Positions 7,097 to 12,504 of a stretch of DNA of 12,504 nucleotides are shown here, piece after piece (position 1 is the stretch's first letter; every line of letters begins with the position of its first letter). Location of the stretch: positions 1 to 12,504 of the forward strand of contig CAYLNM010000129.1 in assembly GCA_964385045.1 (NCBI GenBank), given 5' to 3'. Both the position numbers and the translations under genes were made by a program. Below the pieces are notes generated by a model, which was not told the DNA's origin, did no database searches, and saw only the letters and a list, made by a program, of their open reading frames with translations. The stretch is from CAYLNM01 sp964385045. Its GTDB lineage: Bacteria > Planctomycetota > Phycisphaerae > Phycisphaerales > SM1A02.

Positions 7097-7151
7097 TCCC
7101 GGCGGCGGCGGCGGGGCGAGGCGATGCGTGGGGCAGGGGCGGGGGCGGGGC

Positions 7152-7739
7152 TCAGCGAGGCGCGATCGACCCCGTGAGCACGGTCCCGTCGGGCCGCTCG
7201 ACCTCGATCCACCAGCGGACGTCCTCCGGCAGCGGGTCGGGGGCGACGGCGTGCAGGTCGTAGTCGCCGTGCGACGCCGCGTAGGTGCCGCGGGCCACGA
7301 GGGCCGAGAGCCGGTCCTCGGTGCCCAGCCAGGCGCGGACCACCGAGGCCCCGCCGTCGTCCGGCGTCGGCTTGACGACGAGGTGCAGCTCCTTGCCGGG
7401 CGCGATCTCGCCGTGGCCCTGGGCGAGCTCGAGGGTCAGGCCGTCGAGCTCGATGGTGCCGAGCGGGACCTCGTCGTGCGGGTCCTCGCCCGACATGCCG
7501 GCGTGCTCGTGGTCGTGATCGTGGCCGGCCTCGCCGTCGTGATCGTGGTCGTCGGCGTGGTCGTCGGCGTGGTCGTCGTCCGCCATGCCGTCGTGGTGCT
7601 CGCCCGCGGCCGGGACCATGGCGTCCTCCTCGCGGTCGCATCCGGCGAGGCCGGCGAGGCCCACGAGACCGGCGGCGACGCCGACCGTCGTGGCGAGGAG
7701 GAGGGGGGAGGGGCGATGAAGGATGGATCGACGCGTCAT
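7152..7739 (-). CDS. His/Asp-rich lipoprotein of the metal-efflux operon
   Basis: A 195-aa secreted lipoprotein. A basic N-terminus and hydrophobic stretch (11-31) lead to the lipobox L-A-G-C with Cys34 as the lipid attachment site. Residues 47-88 are extremely rich in His and Asp (H-D-H-D and H-A-D-D repeats, 12 or so histidines), a likely binding site for Zn, Ni, Co or Cu. Residues about 92-193 form a compact beta-rich domain with conserved-looking features (A-W-L-G at 136-139, a G-D-Y-D-L-H segment at 158-163, W-W-I-E-V at 176-180), reminiscent of YtkA/CopC-like immunoglobulin folds, though this is a guess. Its ATG overlaps the TGA of the RND pump gene, so translation is coupled and the protein is probably made in proportion to the pump. 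A metal buffer or handover role to the adaptor and pump is inferred. I do not know an established name for it. Confidence 0.85.
   Translation of the reverse strand: MTRRSILHRPSPLLLATTVGVAAGLVGLAGLAGCDREEDAMVPAAGEHHDGMADDDHADDHADDHDHDGEAGHDHDHEHAGMSGEDPHDEVPLGTIELDGLTLELAQGHGEIAPGKELHLVVKPTPDDGGASVVRAWLGTEDRLSALVARGTYAASHGDYDLHAVAPDPLPEDVRWWIEVERPDGTVLTGSIAPR
7545..7579. repeat. 12-bp tandem repeat encoding His-Ala-Asp-Asp units
   Basis: GTGGTCGTCGGC occurs twice in perfect tandem (7545-7556, 7557-7568), followed by a third partial copy. It lies inside the His-rich lipoprotein gene and encodes its H-A-D-D units on the minus strand. Copy number could vary by slippage in steps of four residues without frameshift. 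Confidence 0.75.
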
Positions 7740-10700
7740 GGTCGGGACTCCGGATGGCGATGGGTGGCGAGGCCGGCGGCCGGACCGCCGCCGACGACGG
7801 GAAGCGCGGGGCCGGCGGCCCCGCCCGGGACGGCGGCGGCCGCGGGCCGCCGCGCGAAGACGAGCACGTAGGCGGCGGGCACCACCACGAGGTTGAGCAG
7901 CGTGGAGGTGACGAGCCCGCCGAGGGTGACGGTGGCGAGGGGCGCGAGCAGCTCGCTGCCCGGCCGGCCGGCCGCGAGGGCCAGCGGAAGCAGGCCGAGG
8001 GCGGCCGACAGCGCGGTCATGAGGATCGGCACGAGCCGCTCCATCGAGCCGCGGACGACGGCGTCGTGCAGCGACGCGCCCTCCTCCCGCATCAGGTGGT
8101 GGTAGTGGTTGACGAGCAGGATGCCGTTGCGGACCGCGATGCCGAAGAGGGTGATGAACCCCACGAGGCTCGCGATCGAGATCACCGGCGACGCCGCGCC
8201 GGCGACCCCGAGCAGGCCCATGACGTTGGCGACCGGACCGTCGCCCTCGGTCAGGAAGATGGCGACGATCCCGCCGATGAGCGCCAGCGGCATGTTGAGC
8301 ATGACCAGCAGGGCGGCCCGCAGCGAGCCCGTCGACACCTGCAGCAGCAGGAGCATCAGCACCGCGACCACCGCCCCCGCGACGAGGATGGTTCGCGACG
8401 CGGCCTCGCGGGCCTCGAACTGCCCGCCGTAGCTCACGGTGAAGCCCGCCTCGCGGACGATCGGATCGACCCGGTCGCGCACCGTGGCCACGAGGTCGCC
8501 GAGGTTCGATCCCTCGGCGACGTTCAGCGACACGACCGCCTTGCGCTGCGCGTTCTCGCGCGCAATCAGGTTGCTCGAGCGCTGGGGCCCGATGTCCGCC
8601 ACGTCCCGCAGCCGCACCGTCGCCCCGCCGCGGCCGCGGAGCATCAGCTCGCGCACCTGGTCGATCGAGCGCCGCTCGTCCGGCGCGAGCCGTACCACCA
8701 GGTCGTACCGCCGCACGCCGCGGTTGACGACGTCGACGGTCTCCCCGTGGATCGCCTGCCGGACCTGGCGGGCCGCGTCGGCGGGCGAGAGGCCGGCCGC
8801 CGCGAGCTCGGCGTGGCGGTAGCGGATCGGCAGCGAGGTGATCATCACCTCGCGGTTGGCGTTGACGTCCCGGGCCCCGGGCAGCGTCCGGAGCTCGGCC
8901 TCGACCGCCTTGGCGACCCGCCGCAGCGCGTCGAGGTCGTCGCCGAAGACGTTGATCGCGATCGCCGCGGGGGTGCCGGAGAGCACGTGGCTGAGCCGGT
9001 GCTCGATCGGCTGGCCGATCATCGTGGTGATGCCGGGCACGTCGTCGAGGACGTCGTCGATGGCCCGCCGGACCTCGTCGCGGTCGCGGCCGGCCTCGAC
9101 CGTCACCTCGATCTCGGAGCTGTTGACCGGCTCGGCGTGCTCGTCGCGCTCGGCCCGTCCCGTCCGGCGCGAGACCGACCGGACGCCGTCGATGGCCGTC
9201 ATGCGCCGCTCCACCTGCGTCGCGAGCCGGTCGCTCTCCACGAGCGAGGTGCCGGGCGGGGCGATCAGGAACACCGTGAAGGTGCTTTCGTTGAACGAGG
9301 GGAGGAACGAGGTGCCGAAGGTGCTCGCGAGGGCGACGGTGGCCGCCACCGCGAGACCGGCGGCGGTCACGACCCAGCCGCGGAGGGCGATCGCCCGCCG
9401 GAGCGACGGCTCGTACGCCCGCTTGAGGCCGCGGACGAGGAAGCCGTCGCGATCCTCCGGGCCCTTGCCGGCGGCGAGCCGCCCCCGCAGCATCAGGCGG
9501 CACAGGGCGGGGGTCACGGTGAGGGCCACGAGCAGCGAGGCCCCGATCGACACCATGTAGGTCAGGGCCAGCGGCCGGAAGAACCGGCCCTCGAGTCCCT
9601 GCAGGAACAGCAGGGGCACGAAGACCATCACGATGATCACCGTCGCGAAGACCATCGCGGGCCGGATCTCGTTGCTGGCGTCGAAGACGACCTGGACGAA
9701 GGGGCGCCGCTCGGCCTCGGGCCGGGTCCGCTCCTGTCGCAGTCGCCGGAAGACGTTCTCGACGTCGATGATGGCGTCGTCCACGAGGACGCCGATCGCC
9801 ACCGCGAGGCCGCCGAGGGTCATGACGTTGAGGCCCAGGTCCAGGCCGTCCATCAGCAGCAGCCCGACCGCGAGCGAGATCGGGAGGGCGGTGAGCGTGA
9901 TGATCGTCGCCCGCGCGTTGAGCAGGAACAGCACCAGCACCACGGTCACGATGACGACGGCCTCGAGCAGGACCGAGGTGACGTTGCGCACCGACCGCTG
10001 GATGAAGTGCGACTGCCGCATCACGTCGCGGTTGAGCTCGACGCCGGGAGGGAGCACCGGCTCGACCTGGTCGAGCAGGGCGTCGATCCGGCGGGTCAGG
10101 GCGAGGGTGTTGGTGCCGGGCGACTTCTGGATCGAGAGGATCACCGCGGGGTGGCCGCCCTCGGAGGCGGTGCCGCGGCTGGGGGCGGGGCCGAGCCGCA
10201 CGTCGGCCACCTGGCCGATGGTCACGGGCGTGCCGTCCGTGACCCGGATCACGGTGCTCGCCACGTCCTCCGCGCTCCGGACGCGGCTCTGCTGCCGGAT
10301 CGGGATCTCGAGCCGTCCCGCGTCGGGCAGGTAGCCGGCGCTCGCGGTGCTGTGGGCGCCGCCCGCGGCCTCGACCACGTCGGAGATCGTGAGCCCGTGC
10401 AGCCGGAGCCGCTCCTGGTCGACGTTGACCTGGTACTCGGGCAGCTCGCCGCCGATCGCCACCACCTGGGCGATCCCCGGGATCGCGAGCAGCTGCGTGC
10501 GCAGCTCGAACTCGGCGAAGGAGCGCAGCTCCATCGGGCTCGTGGTGCCGCCGGGCGAGGAGAGGGCCACCAGCATCACCTCGCCCGCGATCGAGGTGAT
10601 CGGGGTGATGAAGGGCTCGACGTCCCCGGGCAGGGTCCCCCGGACCGTCGAGAGCCGCTCGGCCACGAGCTGCCGGGCGTCGTAGAGGTCGGCGCCCCAC

Positions 10701-10993
10701 TCGAGGTCCACCCAGACGATGGACAGGCCGATCGCGCTCGCGCTCCGCACGCGCCGGACCCCGGTCATGCCGTTGAGCGCGGTCTCGATCGGGAAGGTGA
10801 CGTACTGCTCGACCTCGTCCGCCGCGAGGCCGCCGGCCTCGGTCATCACCACCACGGTGGGGGCGTTGAGCTCGGGGAAGACGTCCACGCTCATGCGGGG
10901 CAGCCGCCAGCCGGCGAAGGCCACGAGCAGGGCGGCCGCGACCACCACGAGGGAGGCGTGCCGCAGCGAGAAGGCGATGAGCGACTTCAGCAT
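7736..10993 (-). CDS. heavy-metal efflux RND pump (CusA/CzcA-like)
   Basis: A 1085-aa inner-membrane proton-driven pump of the HME-RND family, the usual length. It has an N-terminal helix (12-30), a D-V-F-P-E-L-N-A-P-T motif (37-46) typical of HME pumps, a periplasmic porter half, helices 2-6 (about 340-500), a second porter half (about 560-865) and the last helices (about 868-1047). TM4 carries G-V-L-V-D-D-A-I-I-D-V-E-N (401-413): Asp405, Asp406, Asp410 and Glu412 are candidate proton-relay residues. Late motif G-I-A-V-R-N-G-I-L-L-V-N-H-Y is at 951-964. By eye, the Cu/Ag-binding methionine triad of E. coli CusA is not conserved (Phe575, a non-Met position near 623, His669), so a divalent metal is a reasonable guess. 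A stretch at about 915-938 looks like an insertion between two late helices. The start was set at M-L-K-S-L, 4 bp after the adaptor stop, with GGAGG 12 nt upstream; upstream codons in this frame are only the adaptor gene out of frame. Confidence 0.93.
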   Translation of the reverse strand: MLKSLIAFSLRHASLVVVAAALLVAFAGWRLPRMSVDVFPELNAPTVVVMTEAGGLAADEVEQYVTFPIETALNGMTGVRRVRSASAIGLSIVWVDLEWGADLYDARQLVAERLSTVRGTLPGDVEPFITPITSIAGEVMLVALSSPGGTTSPMELRSFAEFELRTQLLAIPGIAQVVAIGGELPEYQVNVDQERLRLHGLTISDVVEAAGGAHSTASAGYLPDAGRLEIPIRQQSRVRSAEDVASTVIRVTDGTPVTIGQVADVRLGPAPSRGTASEGGHPAVILSIQKSPGTNTLALTRRIDALLDQVEPVLPPGVELNRDVMRQSHFIQRSVRNVTSVLLEAVVIVTVVLVLFLLNARATIITLTALPISLAVGLLLMDGLDLGLNVMTLGGLAVAIGVLVDDAIIDVENVFRRLRQERTRPEAERRPFVQVVFDASNEIRPAMVFATVIIVMVFVPLLFLQGLEGRFFRPLALTYMVSIGASLLVALTVTPALCRLMLRGRLAAGKGPEDRDGFLVRGLKRAYEPSLRRAIALRGWVVTAAGLAVAATVALASTFGTSFLPSFNESTFTVFLIAPPGTSLVESDRLATQVERRMTAIDGVRSVSRRTGRAERDEHAEPVNSSEIEVTVEAGRDRDEVRRAIDDVLDDVPGITTMIGQPIEHRLSHVLSGTPAAIAINVFGDDLDALRRVAKAVEAELRTLPGARDVNANREVMITSLPIRYRHAELAAAGLSPADAARQVRQAIHGETVDVVNRGVRRYDLVVRLAPDERRSIDQVRELMLRGRGGATVRLRDVADIGPQRSSNLIARENAQRKAVVSLNVAEGSNLGDLVATVRDRVDPIVREAGFTVSYGGQFEAREAASRTILVAGAVVAVLMLLLLQVSTGSLRAALLVMLNMPLALIGGIVAIFLTEGDGPVANVMGLLGVAGAASPVISIASLVGFITLFGIAVRNGILLVNHYHHLMREEGASLHDAVVRGSMERLVPILMTALSAALGLLPLALAAGRPGSELLAPLATVTLGGLVTSTLLNLVVVPAAYVLVFARRPAAAAVPGGAAGPALPVVGGGPAAGLATHRHPESRP

Positions 10994-10997
10994 GGCG

Positions 10998-12497
10998 TCA
11001 GTGGTCCTCCGCGTGGAAGGTGCCGTCGGCGTGGAAGTGGCCGCCCTGCTGCATGCCGCCGCCGCCGTCGCTGGTGGCGAGCATGAGCTGGAAGGAGCCG
11101 TCGAGGACGACCTCGTCCCCGAGCCGCAGCCCGCTGCGGACCGCCACCCACCGGCCGTCGTCGGGTCCGAGGTCGGCCTCGATCCGGATCGCCTGATCGG
11201 GGTTCGCCGGGTCGCGGCGGAAGATGACGGGGGCGAGGCCATCGGGCTGGACCGCCGCGAGGGGGATGGCCAGCTCCCGGCGGGCGGTCGCGTCGGTGAC
11301 GATCTCGAGCTGCGCCGCGACGCCGGCCCGGGCCCAGTCCGCGAGCGACTCGGGCCGCACGAGCAGGTCGATGGTGCGGTCCTCCGGATCGCCGGCGAGT
11401 CCGATCGCGAGCGTTCCCTCCATGGTGTCGGTGAGCGGGATCGCTCCCGCCGCGGCGGTGGGCGCGGGGGGCACGATGCGGGCCGGCAGCCCGTCGCGCA
11501 GGACGCCGAGATCGCTCTGCAGGCCGCGGGCGTGGAAGCGGAGCCGGTCGGGGCGCACGGTCTCCAGCACCGCCGCCTCCTCGTCGGCCCACGCCCCGTT
11601 GGTCAGCCCGAGCGTCTCCACGACGCCCGCCTCCTCCGCGATCACGGTGATCCGTCCGATCGTCCGCCACCGCGGCGCCGGGCCGCGGGGGGAGTCGACC
11701 GTGCTCGTGAGCTCCGCCACCGGCGTCGTCAGCAGGGCCGCCGCGGTGTCCAGCAGCAGCTCGCGCCGGCTGGTCGCCGACGCGAGGTCCGCGCGGAGCG
11801 CGGCCTCGTCCGCTTCGAGCTGAGCCTCCTTCTCGAGCACCTCCGCGAGCTCCGCCTCGGCCGTGGACACGTCGCCGCGGGCTCCGATGAGCTCGGTCCG
11901 GCGGCCGCCGCCCGCCTCGGCCAGCGCCTCGAGCCGCCGCACCTGCTCGCGGCGGATGTCGATCGTCTCCTGCAGGCGCCGCTCGTGGGTGCGGTGGGCC
12001 TCCCGCAGCGGGCCGAAGCTCGCGAGCCGCGTGGTCAGCCGCTCGATCGCGGCCTCCGCCTCGGCGAGCATGCCCTGGTGCTCGCGCCAGGCGGGCGAGT
12101 CGATCCGGTAGAGCGGGGTGCCGGCCTCGACGCGGTCGTACTGCTCCACGAGCAGCTCGACCCGGCCCGGCAGCATCGTGCGGTACGAGCGGCGGGCGGT
12201 GGGCAGGTACTCGAAGCGGCCCGGCACGCGCAGGGTCCGCTCGATCCGCCGGCCCTCGACCTCCACGAAGGTGATGCCGAGGTTGGTGCGGACGGCGGGG
12301 GGGATCGCGACGCGGTTCGACGGCAGCGGGGGCGGCTCGGCGCCGACGTCGCCCGCTCCCGCGGTCGCGGGCGGATCCCCCGGATCGCAGGCGACGAGGA
12401 GCGGGGCGAGGAGCAGGGCCGCCGCGGCGAGCCCGGCGGTGGCGTGCGAACGGCGCGAGCGCGGGGACGAGGGGTGGGAGCGGAGCGGTCGGCTCAT
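10998..12497 (-). CDS. periplasmic adaptor (membrane fusion) lipoprotein of RND metal efflux
   Basis: A 499-aa CusB/CzcB-type adaptor that would bridge the RND pump and an outer-membrane channel. An Arg-rich N-terminus and hydrophobic stretch (21-35) lead to a lipobox-like L-V-A-C with Cys37 as lipid anchor. The first lipoyl half is at about 103-135 (L-P-G-R-V-E, then R-V-E-A-G-T-P-L-Y), a long alpha-helical hairpin rich in Glu/Ala/Arg is at about 137-255, the second lipoyl half at about 278-312, then beta-barrel and membrane-proximal domains (about 315-470). The tail (480-499) is Gly/Met/His-rich with histidines 487, 489, 495 and 499, probably metal-binding. The ATG is only 7 bp from the window edge and its upstream region cannot be judged; no ribosome binding site is visible in those bases. 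It is the first gene visible in the efflux operon; a TolC-type outer-membrane gene may lie just upstream. Confidence 0.9.
   Translation of the reverse strand: MSRPLRSHPSSPRSRRSHATAGLAAAALLLAPLLVACDPGDPPATAGAGDVGAEPPPLPSNRVAIPPAVRTNLGITFVEVEGRRIERTLRVPGRFEYLPTARRSYRTMLPGRVELLVEQYDRVEAGTPLYRIDSPAWREHQGMLAEAEAAIERLTTRLASFGPLREAHRTHERRLQETIDIRREQVRRLEALAEAGGGRRTELIGARGDVSTAEAELAEVLEKEAQLEADEAALRADLASATSRRELLLDTAAALLTTPVAELTSTVDSPRGPAPRWRTIGRITVIAEEAGVVETLGLTNGAWADEEAAVLETVRPDRLRFHARGLQSDLGVLRDGLPARIVPPAPTAAAGAIPLTDTMEGTLAIGLAGDPEDRTIDLLVRPESLADWARAGVAAQLEIVTDATARRELAIPLAAVQPDGLAPVIFRRDPANPDQAIRIEADLGPDDGRWVAVRSGLRLGDEVVLDGSFQLMLATSDGGGGMQQGGHFHADGTFHAEDH
11006..11010 (-). promoter_or_regulatory. 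ribosome binding site of the RND pump gene
   Basis: GGAGG on the minus strand sits within the last codons of the adaptor gene, 12 nt before the pump ATG at 10993. The spacing is slightly long, but it is the only purine-rich match and fits a coupled start. Confidence 0.45.
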
Positions 12498-12504
12498 CGG
12501 GAGG

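Noticed and set aside
7152..10700. Single 1182-codon minus-strand ORF ending at the His-rich lipoprotein
   Set aside because: Only its last 195 codons make sense as protein (signal peptide, lipobox); the rest is the pump gene read out of frame, so it is not a fusion.
7754..11086. Long plus-strand ORF (1110 codons) opposite the RND pump
   Set aside because: Antisense shadow of the pump gene with His/Asp/Arg-rich, non-protein-like translation.
10994..11242. N-terminal extension of the RND pump by 83 codons
   Set aside because: These codons are the adaptor gene read in another frame, Ser/Thr/Pro/Arg-rich; family members start at the M-L-K-S-L equivalent.

Overview
The window looks like the chromosome of a very GC-rich, Gram-negative-type bacterium, most likely a planctomycete (Phycisphaerae or Planctomycetia). 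The reasons are two envelope lipoproteins, a heavy-metal RND pump with a periplasmic adaptor, and a LolA-like exported protein plus a free-standing CGP-type C39-like protease of kinds I associate with that phylum. The phylum call is inference; no rRNA or other marker gene is present.

There are two modules on opposite strands. Left module (about 1-2370, plus strand): a ten-cysteine small protein with a possible leader, a LolA-like protein with a signal peptide and C-terminal membrane anchor, and a membrane-bound C39-like cysteine protease. The last two are tightly spaced (9 bp) and have good ribosome binding sites. Codon use is relaxed here (13 of 30 codons in 1021-1110 end in A/T). The set could be an export, maturation or surface-display cassette for the Cys-rich product, and is the best candidate for an undescribed system.

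Convergent junction (2371-2738): no intact gene. It holds a decayed C-terminal piece of an ISL3-family transposase on the minus strand, at the boundary where base composition changes.

Right module (2739-12497, all minus strand, third codon positions almost always G/C): in order of transcription, a lipoprotein membrane-fusion adaptor, an HME-type RND pump, and a His/Asp-rich lipoprotein. The pump starts 4 bp after the adaptor stop, and the lipoprotein start overlaps the pump stop. These three form a metal-efflux operon; its outer-membrane factor and regulator are not in the window. After a 205-bp spacer with strong hairpins comes an APC-type permease fused to a PTS EIIA domain and a TrkA-C domain. 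After another 146 bp, which contains a 9-bp triple repeat, comes uup, an ABC-F ATPase with the Uup coiled-coil C-terminus.

The long ORFs antisense to uup and to the pump are by-products of extreme GC at third positions and are not annotated.
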